Counted from the first letter of the stretch, positions 33,324 through 42,683 are shown. The stretch is DNA of 64,000 nucleotides from Mesorhizobium sp. WSM2240 (GCF_040438645.1 NZ_CP159253.1:4640501-4704500), one strand, 5' to 3'. The notes: generated by a model from the sequence alone, not told the origin. A program made the numbers and translations.

Positions 33324-34031
33324 ATGGAACCTGTGCTCTTCTACGGCGTGCCGCATGGCTGCTCGTTCGGGTCGATCGTTGCCCTCGAATGGCTGGGCCA
33401 ACCGTACCGGCTGTGCCGCATCGACATGCTCTCCAAGCCTGAGGGCGAGGCATTTTCTCGCATCAGTCCGCTCGGCGAGACCCCGGCGCTGCTTCTCGAA
33501 GACGGCCGCGCCCTGACCGAAAGCTTCGCCATCATGCAAAATATCGGCGCACGCAATCTCGAAACCAGGCTCGGCTTCGCGCAAGGCACGCCGGAATTCG
33601 ACCGGCTGAACAGCGTGCTCGCCTATCTCCACACAACCTTCCACTCGGTCTTCTCGCCGGCCTGGGCAGCCTACAAGCTGGCCGAGAGCGACCCGAACCG
33701 GGAGGTGCTGCGAGCGCTCGCCCGCGACAAGGCGGCGCGCAGCTACGGGCATCTGCAGGACATGCTCGACGGCCGGGAGTGGCTGGCCGGCGGCGAGACG
33801 AAAAGCCTGGCCGACGCCTATTTCATCGGCATAGCCCGCTGGGGCGAGGATCTCGGCCTGTTCGACCTCCGCAAGGAATATCCGCGCCTCTACCAGCATA
33901 TGCAGAAGCTGGAGGCCGACCCCGGCGTGATCTTCGCCCACGCGATCGAGGATGGTAATCCGGGGACGAGCAGCGGCGGCTTCCGCGGTCATGTCACGCT
34001 CGACGAACTGAACCCGCGGCTCGCGGCCTAG
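33324..34031 (+). CDS. Glutathione S-transferase family protein
   Basis: A 235-residue GST with an N-terminal thioredoxin-like domain (FYGVPHGCSFGSIVALEWLG, then SPLGETPALLLEDG and ESFAIMQ) and an all-helical C-terminal domain. It would conjugate or reduce electrophiles with glutathione. The start ATG 33324 follows AAAGGAAAG. It is divergent from an HxlR regulator, a common arrangement for inducible detoxification genes. Confidence 0.9.
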   Translation: MEPVLFYGVPHGCSFGSIVALEWLGQPYRLCRIDMLSKPEGEAFSRISPLGETPALLLEDGRALTESFAIMQNIGARNLETRLGFAQGTPEFDRLNSVLAYLHTTFHSVFSPAWAAYKLAESDPNREVLRALARDKAARSYGHLQDMLDGREWLAGGETKSLADAYFIGIARWGEDLGLFDLRKEYPRLYQHMQKLEADPGVIFAHAIEDGNPGTSSGGFRGHVTLDELNPRLAA

Positions 34032-34045
34032 GCGCTTTGACAAAT

Positions 34046-34069
34046 CCCTCCCGCTGAAAGGCGGGAGGG
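34046..34069. terminator. Strong hairpin after the GST gene
   Basis: CCCTCCCGC (34046-34054), loop TGAAAG, GCGGGAGGG (34061-34069): a perfect 9-bp stem 15 bases after the stop. There is no T-tract; it may be a terminator or a rhizobial palindromic repeat. Confidence 0.5.
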
Positions 34070-34142
34070 CTCGATCAGCCTGTCACTCGGCCCCGAGCCG
34101 CCTACATTGCCGCTGACAGTCCGCAACCGAAGGTGCCAGCAG

Positions 34143-34652
34143 ATGCTGTTTTTCACCGGCGATACCCATTTCGGCGATACGAGAGTCCTGCGCATCGACC
34201 GCAGGCCGTTCGGCTCGGTCGCCGAGCACGACGAGGCGCTGGTCGGATACTGGAACGAGACGGTTGGGCCGGATGACGAGGTGTGGCACTTGGGAGATTT
34301 CACGAGAGGCAGCGGGAAGAGCCGCGCGGATGCGCTTCTCTCCGTCCTCAACGGGCGCAAGCACCTGATCATCGGCAACAATGACGACCATGCGACGGTC
34401 TCGTCCAGCGGCTGGGCCAGCACCCAGCATTATGCCGAGATGACGGTGGACGGGAAACTGCTCATCCTTTGCCACTATCCCTTCCGCACCTGGAACCAGA
34501 TGGGCAAGGGTTCGATCAACCTGCATGGCCACTCGCATGGCAGGCTGAAACCTGTTCCTCGCCAGCATGATGTCGGCGTCGATGCCTGGGCATACAGACC
34601 CGTCACGCTCGACATGGTGCTCGGGCCACGGCGGGCGCGGGTGTCCGCGTAG
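34143..34652 (+). CDS. Metallophosphoesterase (small, YfcE-like)
   Basis: A 169-residue calcineurin-like phosphoesterase. Motifs GDTHFGD, WHLGDFTRG, IIGNNDDH and LHGHSHGRL supply the metal ligands; the usual GNHD is GNNDD here, a variant seen in small members. The substrate is unknown. ATG 34143 follows GAAGG. Confidence 0.88.
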   Translation: MLFFTGDTHFGDTRVLRIDRRPFGSVAEHDEALVGYWNETVGPDDEVWHLGDFTRGSGKSRADALLSVLNGRKHLIIGNNDDHATVSSSGWASTQHYAEMTVDGKLLILCHYPFRTWNQMGKGSINLHGHSHGRLKPVPRQHDVGVDAWAYRPVTLDMVLGPRRARVSA

Positions 34653-34659
34653 GTCGAGT

Positions 34660-35469
34660 TTACACGCCCTCGAGTATGATGATCGTCGGACGGTCGGGCA
34701 GCGTGCGCAGCGAAAGCGTCATCGAGCGGCTGTCGCGGAACTCGACGGCAAAGCCCTCGCCGAGCCTGCCCAGAAATTCGCCGATCGGCGTCGAGTGGCG
34801 GTGCATGGGCAGCACCACCGACGAATAGAGGCGCTCGGTGATCTCGGTCATGGCATCAAGCGACAGCGTCATGCCGCCGTCGACCGGCGCCATCACCACG
34901 TCAAGCCGGCCGATCGCGCCGTAATGCGCATCCTCCAGCCGGTGATGGAGATGACCGAGATGGCCGATGCAGAGGCCTGCGACCTCGAAGATGAAGATGG
35001 AATTGCCGTCCTTGCCAAGATCGGCGGGGCCGCGAATGTCGGTCGGCACGTTGCGGATATAGACGTCGTCGACCACGACCGCATGCCTTGCCGGGCCGCC
35101 ATCCGGGTTCCAGCCGCGCAGCACGTATTCGATGCCGTCGTCGGGAAAGTCGGTGAAATGGGTGCGGTGCGCCTTGTTCATGGTGGCCACGCGCGGCAGC
35201 GGATCGGAGCCGTAGGCGCCGGAGAAATCGGTGGCGACGCGGACGCCGGCCGGCGTTTCGATGATGTAGGTCGAATGCCCGGCATAGGTGATGGTCACCT
35301 CTCCTTCCACGGTCGCCTGGGCCGGTGTGAAATTGGCGTAGGTAACGTTCGGGATCCCTTGCGCGATGGCGACGCAGCGGCTCGGCACAGGCTCGTCCTG
35401 GGCGTGAGCCGGGGCGGCGAAGGAAAGGAACGCGGCGAGGCAGGCGGCAAGAAGGCGCAAGGCTGGCAT
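34660..35469 (-). CDS. Secreted MBL-fold metallo-hydrolase
   Basis: A 269-residue protein with a clear signal peptide (LRLLAACLAAFLSFAAPAHA, cut near residue 21). The remainder resembles UlaG-like MBL proteins: the first histidine lies in YAGHSTYIIE and further ligands in HRTHFTDFPDDG and CIGHLGHLHH. A periplasmic hydrolase is expected; the substrate is not known. The start is ATG 35467-35469. The frame upstream is open but lacks sense. Confidence 0.85.
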   Translation of the reverse strand: MPALRLLAACLAAFLSFAAPAHAQDEPVPSRCVAIAQGIPNVTYANFTPAQATVEGEVTITYAGHSTYIIETPAGVRVATDFSGAYGSDPLPRVATMNKAHRTHFTDFPDDGIEYVLRGWNPDGGPARHAVVVDDVYIRNVPTDIRGPADLGKDGNSIFIFEVAGLCIGHLGHLHHRLEDAHYGAIGRLDVVMAPVDGGMTLSLDAMTEITERLYSSVVLPMHRHSTPIGEFLGRLGEGFAVEFRDSRSMTLSLRTLPDRPTIIILEGV

Positions 35470-35555
35470 GGCGGTCTCCCAGAGGCGGGCGTCGTGACAG
35501 CCTAGCAACTGATCGCGGCATGGCGAGCGGGCACGGGTCACATTTTCGCGAGAAT

Positions 35556-35582
35556 GCCAACCTAAAGTCGATAAATCGTCTT
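35556..35582 (-). pseudogene. Truncated vapC remnant
   Basis: An ATG overlapping the vapB stop (ATGGTGA) opens a frame reading MVKTIYRL and ending after eight codons. In vapBC operons this is where the PIN-domain toxin begins, usually as MV-x-FDTN. The first residues fit, the rest does not. Confidence 0.4.
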
Positions 35583-35797
35583 CACCATTCGCTACGCGCC
35601 TTCTCCTGATAGACAAACCCGTCGGTCTTCCGCTCACCCCACAAACCAAAAGCATTGTCGAGGACATGCGGAGCGCGCCTGTCCAGATATTCGGCGATCG
35701 CCTCCCGAACCATCGCGGCGCGTGAGCGTCGTTCACGGCGTGCCAGACGATCCAACCTTCTCAGAAGCGGCTCATCAATGTCGACCAAGATGCGCAT
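35582..35797 (-). CDS. VapB-like ribbon-helix-helix antitoxin (orphan)
   Basis: A 71-residue protein with an N-terminal RHH DNA-binding domain (MRILVDIDEPLLRRLDRL, then RSRAAMVREAIAEYL) and the C-terminal toxin-binding tail AFGLWGERKTDGFVYQEKARSEW, as in VapB partners of PIN toxins (from memory). The toxin gene that would overlap its stop is cut down to eight codons. It may still regulate its own promoter, or protect against a related toxin elsewhere. Confidence 0.8.
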   Translation of the reverse strand: MRILVDIDEPLLRRLDRLARRERRSRAAMVREAIAEYLDRRAPHVLDNAFGLWGERKTDGFVYQEKARSEW

Positions 35798-35937
35798 GCC
35801 CCATCTCCGACGTGTGATATCGGTAATATCGGCGATTTCAGGATTGCTGCAAGACGCAGAGCGGCTGGACCTTTGCGGGCATTTTATCTATAAGCGCCGC
35901 CATTCCAGATAGCCGTATAAAGACCAGAAGGGGCTCC

Positions 35938-36687
35938 ATGGCCGGCCATTCACAATTCAAGAACATCATGCACCGCAAGGGCCGCCAGGACGCGGTGCGG
36001 TCGAAAATGTTTTCCAAGCTGGCGCGCGAGATCACCGTGGCGGCCAAGCAGGGGCTTCCCGACCCGGCGATGAACCCGCGCCTGAGGCTGGCGGTGCAGA
36101 ACGCCAAGGCCGAGTCCATGCCCAAGGACAACATCCAGCGCGCCATCAACAAGGCCGTGGGCGGGGACGCCGACACTTACGAAGAGGTGCGCTATGAGGG
36201 CTACGGTCCCGGCGGCGTGGCGGTGATCGTGGAGGTGCTGACCGACAACCGCAACCGTTCGGCTTCCAACGTTCGTGCGGCCTTTACCAAGGCCGGCGGT
36301 GCGCTCGGCGAAACCGGCTCGGTGTCGTTCATGTGGGACCGCGTCGGCGAGATCGTCTATCCGGCGAAGGCCGGCAGCGCCGAGAAGGTGATGGACGCGG
36401 CGATCGAGGCCGGCGCCGACGACGTGCAGTCCGACGAGGACGGCCACACCATCATCTGCGCATTCGAGAATCTCGGCGACGTGTCGAAAGCGCTGGAAGC
36501 TTCGCTCGGCGAGGCCTCGTCAGTGAAGGTGATCTGGAAGCCGCAGAACAACATCCCGGTCGACGAGGATCGCGCGCAGTCGATCCTCAAGCTGGTGGCA
36601 ACGCTCGAGGACGACGACGACGTGCAGAACGTCTACGCAAACTTCGAGGTCGACGAAGAAACGATGGCCAAGCTCAGCGCAGCTTGA
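35938..36687 (+). CDS. YebC/PmpR-family protein
   Basis: A 249-residue protein beginning [20 protein letters not shown], the family hallmark, with the three-domain layout of YebC throughout. Members are known as transcription regulators and, in more recent work, as translation factors that relieve ribosome stalling. The start ATG 35938 follows AAGGGG. The usual rhizobial neighbour ruvC is not next to it here. Confidence 0.95.
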   Translation: MAGHSQFKNIMHRKGRQDAVRSKMFSKLAREITVAAKQGLPDPAMNPRLRLAVQNAKAESMPKDNIQRAINKAVGGDADTYEEVRYEGYGPGGVAVIVEVLTDNRNRSASNVRAAFTKAGGALGETGSVSFMWDRVGEIVYPAKAGSAEKVMDAAIEAGADDVQSDEDGHTIICAFENLGDVSKALEASLGEASSVKVIWKPQNNIPVDEDRAQSILKLVATLEDDDDVQNVYANFEVDEETMAKLSAA

Positions 36688-36716
36688 GCGTATTGCCGCC
36701 CTCATCCGCCTGCCGG

Positions 36717-36797
36717 CCCTTCTCCCCGTGAAGAACGGGGAGAAGGGCGAAACTCCGACGCCGATGCCCCCTCTCCCCGTTCTTCGCGGGGAGAGGG
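36717..36797. repeat. Tandem palindromic repeat (RIME-like)
   Basis: Two adjacent GC-rich hairpins after the YebC stop: a 13-bp stem (36717-36729 with 36735-36747, loop GAAGA) and an 11-bp stem (36769-36779 with 36787-36797). The arms share CTCCCCGT/ACGGGGAG. The format matches the RIME-type mosaic elements of rhizobia and may stabilise or end the upstream mRNA. Confidence 0.7.
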
Positions 36798-36829
36798 TAA
36801 GGGTGAGGGGCGATAAAAAGTGATACAAA

Positions 36830-37138
36830 ATGAGTATCTCTCTTCCCACCATCCGCATCACCTACTGCACTCAGTGCATGTGGCTCCTGAGGGCCGGATG
36901 GATGGCGCAGGAACTGCTGTCGACCTTCGGCCCCGAACTCGGCGAAGTCGCGCTCGTGCCCGGCACCGGCGGGATCTTTACCATCACCTGCGACGAGCAC
37001 ATGGTGTGGGACCGCAAGCGCGACGGCGGCTTTCCCGATGCGGCGAAGCTCAAGCAACTGGTCCGCGACATCATCGATCCGGAGCGCGATCTCGGCCATG
37101 CCGACCGCGCCGGCCACAAAGCCGACGATCCGTCCTGA
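36830..37138 (+). CDS. SelT/SelW/SelH-family (Rdx) thioredoxin-like protein
   Basis: A 102-residue small redox protein. The Cys pair is in TYCTQCMWLLRAGWMAQELL at the N-terminus, in the place where eukaryotic relatives have Cys-x-x-Sec. GGIFTITCDEHMVWDRK is the second family block. It probably acts in thiol exchange. ATG 36830 follows the repeat element after 33 bases with a weak ribosome site. Its stop abuts that of the convergent GNAT gene. Confidence 0.9.
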   Translation: MSISLPTIRITYCTQCMWLLRAGWMAQELLSTFGPELGEVALVPGTGGIFTITCDEHMVWDRKRDGGFPDAAKLKQLVRDIIDPERDLGHADRAGHKADDPS

Positions 37139-37579
37139 CTACTTCCCGAAGGAGAAGCGGTAGACATTGGTCGCCCGCTGCTCGAAACCAAGTTTCCGGT
37201 ACAGCCTGTTGGCCGCTTCACGCGAGGGTCTTGAGGTCAGGTCCACCGTCCTGGCGCCGGCAGCCTCCGCTCGGGTCAGCGCGTCCGTTACAAGGGCAGC
37301 CGCAATACCCTGTCCCCGATGGCGCTCGTCGACCACCACGTCCTCTATGATTGCACGTGTTCCGGTCGGAACATGGAAAATGGCAAGGGTAAGCATGCCC
37401 TTCACCATGTCGTCCGACCTGGCGATCAGGAGCGTCGTCGCCGAGGACCCGACGACCCTCTGCAGGTCCTCGTTTCCCGGTGCAGCGGCGGATGAGGACA
37501 ATTGTGGGACAAGAACGGCAATGGAATCGACGAAGGCCGGGGTGAGCGTGGATATCGGCTCTATCTTGAATTCCGCCAT
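37139..37579 (-). CDS. GNAT N-acetyltransferase
   Basis: A 146-residue acetyltransferase. The acetyl-CoA site is RHRGQGIAAALVTDAL, preceded by AIIEDVVVDE and followed by TSRPSREAANRLYRKLGF, all standard. The substrate is unknown. The start ATG 37577-37579 has GGAGAAGAG upstream; an in-frame extension to 37615 is less likely. Confidence 0.9.
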   Translation of the reverse strand: MAEFKIEPISTLTPAFVDSIAVLVPQLSSSAAAPGNEDLQRVVGSSATTLLIARSDDMVKGMLTLAIFHVPTGTRAIIEDVVVDERHRGQGIAAALVTDALTRAEAAGARTVDLTSRPSREAANRLYRKLGFEQRATNVYRFSFGK

Positions 37580-37627
37580 TCGATCTCTTCTCCTGATGTA
37601 GTAAAAGACGCACACAGTGCAGTTAGG

Positions 37628-37789
37628 TCACTTGTCCTTACGTGCGGCGAAAATCGCCCCTACCGCCGCGCCGATGGCAATGCCGATCGCGATTCCGATC
37701 GGCACATTGTCGAGCGTCGCCCCAATGACCGCTCCAACGCCGATGCCTACCGCCATTCCAAGCGCCATGCGCGAAAACTGATCACTCAA
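37628..37789 (-). CDS. Glycine-zipper small membrane protein with TTG start
   Basis: A 53-residue protein read from TTG 37787-37789, with AGGAG (37796-37800) six bases before it. After MSDQFSRMALG comes a long stretch of GxxxG-type repeats (VGIGVGAVIGATL, IAIGIAIGAAVGAIF) ending in a basic RKDK tail, so one or two tightly packed membrane helices. The role is unknown; glycine-zipper proteins can oligomerise in membranes. Confidence 0.7.
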   Translation of the reverse strand: MSDQFSRMALGMAVGIGVGAVIGATLDNVPIGIAIGIAIGAAVGAIFAARKDK

Positions 37790-37871
37790 AATGAACTCCT
37801 TCCGGCGGCGGTCGCCAACCAGGAGTTCATATGGGGCAGCGACTTCCCTCGCCCAGCCTCAGGCCGGCGCT

Positions 37872-38351
37872 CTACCGCAGCGCCATGATGAAGCAGGCCA
37901 GCGAAGCGATCCCGCTCAGCGTGCGGACGTGGTTCCAGGGCAGCCATTCGGCGAGGTAGCGCGTCCACAGGGCTGCGCCCTCCGGCGTGTCGGCGCCGGT
38001 TGCTGCGAGCGCGTCGTTCAAAGGCACGTTGAAGATCATCGTCACCGCGATGATGCCGACGAGATAAAGGAGGCTGCCGGCCAGCAGCCAGGCAATTCCG
38101 GCATCGCCCCACCTGAACGCGGCGACCACCGCCAGCACAACCGACAGGACGGCTGTACCGAAGAACACCGCACCAAACGCCGGGTTGAGGATCGCGACAT
38201 TGATCGACTGCATCGCCGCCATTCCCTGCCCGGAGGGCAGGCGGGCGAGCGCTGTCATCATGAAGGCCGAGAACACGAAGAACAGCCCGGCCATGAGCCC
38301 ACTGCCGAGCGCGGCCAGGAAGGTGAGCGCGAAAATCCAGCCGCCGATCAT
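37872..38351 (-). CDS. DUF1772-type membrane protein
   Basis: A 159-residue integral membrane protein with four helices. LFFVFSAFMMTALARLP and NVPLNDAL are the family blocks; fungal relatives include anthrone oxygenase. The bacterial role is unknown. The start ATG 38349-38351 follows GGAGG. It stands alone between the glycine-zipper gene and rpmE. Confidence 0.85.
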   Translation of the reverse strand: MIGGWIFALTFLAALGSGLMAGLFFVFSAFMMTALARLPSGQGMAAMQSINVAILNPAFGAVFFGTAVLSVVLAVVAAFRWGDAGIAWLLAGSLLYLVGIIAVTMIFNVPLNDALAATGADTPEGAALWTRYLAEWLPWNHVRTLSGIASLACFIMALR

Positions 38352-38426
38352 TGGGCCCTCCAGATGTCTTCCGCGCCGCCCCGCCGGAATACAACCTCGA
38401 ATAGCGGGAGCCTGAATCGCGGGCAA

Positions 38427-38453
38427 CAAAAAACCCGCCTCGCGGCGGGTTTT
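38427..38453 (-). terminator. Rho-independent terminator of rpmE
   Basis: Read on the minus strand, AAAACCCGCC, a short loop, GGCGGGTTTTTT: a stem of about ten pairs followed by a T-run, 23 bases after the rpmE stop. Confidence 0.9.
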
Positions 38454-38476
38454 CGAAATCGTGAATGCGCGCAGGC

Positions 38477-38698
38477 TTACATACCGAGGCCTTCGTAGCG
38501 CTTCTTGAACTTCGACAGGCGGCCGCCGCGGTCGAGCAGCGTCTGCTGGCCGCCGGTCCACGCCGGGTGGGTCGACGGGTCGATGTCGAGGTTCATCGTG
38601 TCGCCTTCCTTGCCCCAGGTCGAGCGCGTCGTATACTCGGTGCCGTTGGTCATGACGACCTTGATGTTGTGGTAGTCGGGATGGATATCGGTCTTCAT
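38477..38698 (-). CDS. rpmE: 50S ribosomal protein L31
   Basis: A 73-residue ribosomal protein starting [10 protein letters not shown], ending KRYEGLGM. It lacks the zinc CxxC pairs of the zinc-binding L31 type, as normal for this alphaproteobacterial form. The start is ATG 38696-38698; the frame continues upstream but without meaning. A good intrinsic terminator follows. The next gene outward is the divergent ABC exporter. Confidence 0.95.
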   Translation of the reverse strand: MKTDIHPDYHNIKVVMTNGTEYTTRSTWGKEGDTMNLDIDPSTHPAWTGGQQTLLDRGGRLSKFKKRYEGLGM

Positions 38699-38886
38699 CG
38701 GTCTGTTCCTGGCTGTCGCGGCGCGCGAGGCCGGCCTGCGGCGATGCGCCTCTTTTCTAAAACTCGAAGCCGCGGCTAATGAGAGGCGCGGCTTCGAAAA
38801 ACGGTCGGCGAGCCTATACATCAGCCGAATTTGAATCACAAGGCCGGGCGCCGCCGTCATGACGACGGTCTGAAGGGAAAAACGCC

Positions 38887-40692
38887 ATGGCGGAAACCGG
38901 CAGGAGCGCTGAGGATGCGCGCAGGCGCTCGCTGCGGCCCCTGAAGCGGCTCTTCCCCTACATTCTGCGCTATCGCAAGCTGGTCGCCGGCGCGCTTTTG
39001 TCGCTGACGGTAGCCGCGCTGATGACGCTGACCCTGCCGCTTGCGGTGCGCCGCATGATCGACCACGGCTTCTCCGGGTCGGATTCCGCGTTCATCGCCA
39101 ACTATTTCTCAATGCTGGTGGTGATCGCGGCGATCCTAGCGCTGGCCTCGGCCTGCCGCTACTATTTCGTCATCACGCTGGGCGAGCGCGTGGTGGCGGA
39201 TCTCCGCCGCGACGTGTTTTCGCACGCGACGAAGCTGTCGCCGGCCTTCTTCGACACGGCGCAGTCGGGCGAGATCGTCTCGCGGCTGACGGCCGACACC
39301 ACGCAGATCAAATCCGCCGTCGGCGCCACCGCCTCCATCGCTCTGCGCAATGTGATCCTCGGCCTCGGCGCGGTCGCCATGATGGTCGTGACCAGCCCGA
39401 AACTGTCGAGCCTGGTGATCGCCGCCATCCCGCTGATCGTGCTGCCGCTGGTCGGTTTCGGCCGCTCGGTGCGGCGCAAATCGCGGGCCGCGCAGGATAC
39501 GCTCGCCGAAGCCACTGCCTATGCCAGCGAGCATATCGGCTCGATGCGCACCTTGCAGGCCTTCACCAATGAAAGGCTGGTGACCAGCCGCTTCGGCCAA
39601 GCGGTTGAGTCGGCTTTCGCGGCGGCGCGCTCATCGGTCTTCGCGCGTTCCTTCCTGACTTTCTTCGCCATCTTCACCATCTTTTCCTCGGTGGTGGCCG
39701 TGCTGTGGTTCGGCTCGCGCGACGTGCTTTCGGGCGCGCTGTCGCCGGGCACGCTCGGCCAGTTCCTGCTCTATTCAGTGTTTGCCGCCGGCGCGCTCGG
39801 CGCGCTTTCGGAAGTGTGGGGCGAACTCAGCCAGGCGGCGGGCGCCGCCGAACGGCTGACCGAGATCCTTGCCGAGCAGCCGGCGATCGTCGCGCCGGCA
39901 AACCCGAAAGCCCTGCCCTCGCCGGCAAAGGGGCTGGTCGAATTCCGCGATATTTCCTTCTCCTATCCCGCCCGCCCCGACCTGCCGACGCTGCACGGAT
40001 TGAGCTTTTCGGTGAAGACCGGCGAGACCGTCGCTATCGTCGGACCTTCGGGCGCAGGCAAAAGCACGGTGTTTTCGCTGCTCCTGCGCTTCTACGATCC
40101 GCAATATGGACAAATCCTGGTCGACGGCGTCGATGTGCGCGAAGCCGATCCGCAGGAGGTGCGCAACCGCATCGCCATCGTGCCGCAGGACACGACGATC
40201 TTTGCCGCGACCGCCCGCGAAAACATTGCCTTCGGCAGGCCGGATGCAACGGACGCTGAGATCGAGCAGGCGGCTCGCGAAGCGTTGGCAGACGAGTTCA
40301 TCGAACGGCTGGACAGGGGCTACGACACGCCTGTCGGCGAGCGCGGCGTGATGTTGTCGGGCGGCCAGCGCCAGCGCGTCGCGATCGCGCGCGCGATCCT
40401 GCGCGATGCCCCCATCCTGCTGCTAGACGAGGCGACCTCGGCGCTCGACGCCGAAAGCGAGACGCTGGTGCAGACGGCGCTGGAGCGGCTGATGAGGGGG
40501 CGCACCACGATCGTCATTGCGCATCGGCTCGCGACCGTGCTGAAGGCCGACCGCATCCTGGTCATGGAAGCCGGCCGCATCGTCGAGGAAGGCACGCACA
40601 ACAGCCTGGTCAAGAAGGGCGGCATCTACGCGCGGCTTGCGAAGCTGCAGTTCGAGACCGGCGCCCACGCCTTCAAGGGCGCGGCGGAATAG
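38887..40692 (+). CDS. ABC exporter with fused permease and ATPase (MsbA-like)
   Basis: A 601-residue half-transporter: six-helix permease (about 20-320) then ATPase. Walker A is GPSGAGKS, the signature [14 protein letters not shown], Walker [13 protein letters not shown], and the H-loop IAHRLATV. It would dimerise to export a lipid or drug. The substrate is not evident. ATG 38887 follows GGGAAAAACGCC. Its place beside rpmE is common in Hyphomicrobiales. Confidence 0.93.
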   Translation: MAETGRSAEDARRRSLRPLKRLFPYILRYRKLVAGALLSLTVAALMTLTLPLAVRRMIDHGFSGSDSAFIANYFSMLVVIAAILALASACRYYFVITLGERVVADLRRDVFSHATKLSPAFFDTAQSGEIVSRLTADTTQIKSAVGATASIALRNVILGLGAVAMMVVTSPKLSSLVIAAIPLIVLPLVGFGRSVRRKSRAAQDTLAEATAYASEHIGSMRTLQAFTNERLVTSRFGQAVESAFAAARSSVFARSFLTFFAIFTIFSSVVAVLWFGSRDVLSGALSPGTLGQFLLYSVFAAGALGALSEVWGELSQAAGAAERLTEILAEQPAIVAPANPKALPSPAKGLVEFRDISFSYPARPDLPTLHGLSFSVKTGETVAIVGPSGAGKSTVFSLLLRFYDPQYGQILVDGVDVREADPQEVRNRIAIVPQDTTIFAATARENIAFGRPDATDAEIEQAAREALADEFIERLDRGYDTPVGERGVMLSGGQRQRVAIARAILRDAPILLLDEATSALDAESETLVQTALERLMRGRTTIVIAHRLATVLKADRILVMEAGRIVEEGTHNSLVKKGGIYARLAKLQFETGAHAFKGAAE

Positions 40693-40789
40693 GCCGAACA
40701 CAACTCGAAATCCTTGCGGCGTTGCTGCTTCAGGTTGTCTCCGGGCTGGGCCCGGGTTAGGTTTTGGCGGCCCCGATGGAGTGACCGCC

Positions 40790-41395
40790 GTGAAAGCAAT
40801 CATGTTCGGATTGGTCTTTTTCAGCCTTTGCCATAATGCTTGGGCCGGCGAAATTTCCAGCGTGTACACCGAACTCGATTCCGAGGAGGACTGCACCACC
40901 TTCGCCGCGGCCGGGGAAGGCGAAGGCGATTGGTCCAATCTGGTCTGCACCGGCTATAGCGGCTACCCCATCATCATCTATTCGGCGGATTTGAGGGAAT
41001 CGGTGTTCTACGGCTTCCCGCCCGCGGGCGACCTCGCGCCGGCCTGGGAGAGTTTTGCGGCGTTCAATTCGGCCGGCCCGAAAATCGAATGGCGCATCGA
41101 AATGGATGGCGACCGGGCCCAGCCCTTCGCCACAATCCACCGCTGGTTCATCAGCAATGATCCCGACGATGCGGAAAAGAAAACCGAGGTCCTGGTCGTC
41201 GCCAAGGTGGGCCAGATTGCCGAGCGCGAAGGCTGCGCCGTCGGGCTGGTCGTGGCGACGGGCAATCCGAAGGCCAACGAAACCGCGCGCAAGATCGCCG
41301 ACGAGCAGGCGCGCGATTTCGCCTGCGGGGCCGACGAGCGCGTGCTGGTCAGCGGCGATGTGCCGATGCCGGAATTCAGCCGCGCCGATCAGTGA
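40790..41395 (+). CDS. Secreted protein of unknown function
   Basis: A 201-residue protein with an N-terminal signal peptide (MKAIMFGLVFFSLCHNAWAG) and a globular remainder with four Cys (DCTTF, LVCTGY, EGCAVG, DFACGA). I do not recognise the family. The start GTG 40790 has GGAG eight bases before it. The stop is adjacent to that of the convergent ppa gene. Confidence 0.75.
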   Translation: MKAIMFGLVFFSLCHNAWAGEISSVYTELDSEEDCTTFAAAGEGEGDWSNLVCTGYSGYPIIIYSADLRESVFYGFPPAGDLAPAWESFAAFNSAGPKIEWRIEMDGDRAQPFATIHRWFISNDPDDAEKKTEVLVVAKVGQIAEREGCAVGLVVATGNPKANETARKIADEQARDFACGADERVLVSGDVPMPEFSRADQ

Positions 41396-41396
41396 T

Positions 41397-41930
41397 TTAT
41401 TTCGTATTCTTGGCCCGCTCGATCGCCTCGACGATCATCTGCTTGGCGCGCGCCGAATCGTGCCAGCCGCCGATCTTGACCCATTTGCCGGGCTCCAGAT
41501 CCTTGTAGTGTTCGAAGAAATGCTCGACCTGCTGCAGCGTGATCTCCGGCAGCTGGCTGTATTCAAAGATGTTCTCGTAGCGGCGCGTCAACTTCGGCGA
41601 CGGGACGGCGATCACCTTCTCGTCCTGGCCGGCATTGTCTTCCATGATCAAGACGCCGATCGGGCGGACATTGATGACGCAGCCCGGGATCAGTTCGCGG
41701 GTGTTGCAGACGAGCACGTCGATCGGATCGCCGTCTCCGGAGAGCGTGTGCGGAACGAACCCGTAATTGCCCGGATAGGTCATCGGCGTATAGAGGAAAC
41801 GGTCGACGAACAGCGTCCCGGCTTCCTTATCCATTTCGTACTTGATCGGCTGACCGCCGACCGGAACCTCGACGATGACGTTGACATCATCAGGCGGATT
41901 CTTGCCGATGGCGATGGCTTCAATGCGCAT
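41397..41930 (-). CDS. ppa: Inorganic pyrophosphatase
   Basis: A 177-residue soluble family I pyrophosphatase hydrolysing PPi with Mg2+. Signature acidic residues lie in [11 protein letters not shown], with [15 protein letters not shown] at the N-terminus and the [17 protein letters not shown]-terminal block. The start is ATG 41928-41930. The length is typical. Confidence 0.96.
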   Translation of the reverse strand: MRIEAIAIGKNPPDDVNVIVEVPVGGQPIKYEMDKEAGTLFVDRFLYTPMTYPGNYGFVPHTLSGDGDPIDVLVCNTRELIPGCVINVRPIGVLIMEDNAGQDEKVIAVPSPKLTRRYENIFEYSQLPEITLQQVEHFFEHYKDLEPGKWVKIGGWHDSARAKQMIVEAIERAKNTK

Positions 41931-42034
41931 GGATGGTTTCCCGTTGTGCCCCGCGCGGGTCGATAGCCGCAGCAAGCGCCAAGCGCAACAGCAGACGGGT
42001 ACGTTCAAAGGTCGCAGGTGAAAGATATTGGGCG

Positions 42035-42541
42035 TCAGTCCCAGACGAAAGCGACTTTTTTCAACGCCTTCTGGTCGAACACCTCGACGCCCTCGGCGAC
42101 ATCGCGGCCGCCGGCGCCGGCATAGAAGGACAGCGCATTCGTGTTGTCTTCCAGCGCCCAGACGACCATGCCCTTAAGGCCGTGGTCGGCGAGCTTCTGC
42201 CTGGCCGCGGCGAACAACCGGCTGCCCAGTCCGACGCCCTGATATTCCGGACGGAGGTACAGCTCGTAGATTTCGCCCTGCTGCGGCAGTTCGCGGGCGC
42301 GGTTTCGGCCGACGGTGGTATAGCCTGCGACCTTGCCGCCGATTTCCACGACAAGCACGGTGGCGGAACGGCGAATGGCGTTTGCCCACCATTGGCTGCC
42401 GCGCCGGCTGATCATCACATTCAGCGCCCGATGCGGGATGATGCCGGCATAGGCGCCCCGCCAGGCCTGATGATGCACATCGGCTATGGCCTGCGCGTCG
42501 CGCGGCTCTGCCCTTCGTATGTCGATGGTTACCGTATTCAT
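42035..42541 (-). CDS. GNAT N-acetyltransferase
   Basis: A 168-residue acetyltransferase: [15 protein letters not shown] at the N-terminus, then [20 protein letters not shown] as the acetyl-CoA loop and [11 protein letters not shown] as the C-terminal helix. It resembles RimI-like or PhnO-unrelated GNATs; the substrate is unknown. ATG 42539-42541 opens after a weak ribosome site. Confidence 0.9.
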   Translation of the reverse strand: MNTVTIDIRRAEPRDAQAIADVHHQAWRGAYAGIIPHRALNVMISRRGSQWWANAIRRSATVLVVEIGGKVAGYTTVGRNRARELPQQGEIYELYLRPEYQGVGLGSRLFAAARQKLADHGLKGMVVWALEDNTNALSFYAGAGGRDVAEGVEVFDQKALKKVAFVWD

Positions 42542-42625
42542 GATTGGTTAACCATAAACGCGGCCGGACCGGCAAAGCAATAGTCGAATGGGGCCGGCCA
42601 TGGCCGTGCACACAGGCATTCTGTT

Positions 42626-42660
42626 GATATTCAGGTGATGTCGGCTGACCCGAATCTCAA
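42626..42660. repeat. Short dispersed palindromic repeat, copy B
   Basis: GATATTCAGGTGA then TGACCCGAATCTCAA. It shares 28 of about 36 aligned bases with copy A at 32792-32827, including both ends, and keeps the palindrome with one more mismatch. It lies in the gap between the GNAT start and the TPM gene stop. Confidence 0.6.
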
Positions 42661-42683
42661 GCACATCACCTTAGTGGGAAAGT

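Noticed and set aside
35556..35797. A complete vapBC toxin-antitoxin module
   Set aside because: Only the antitoxin is whole; the toxin frame stops after eight codons.
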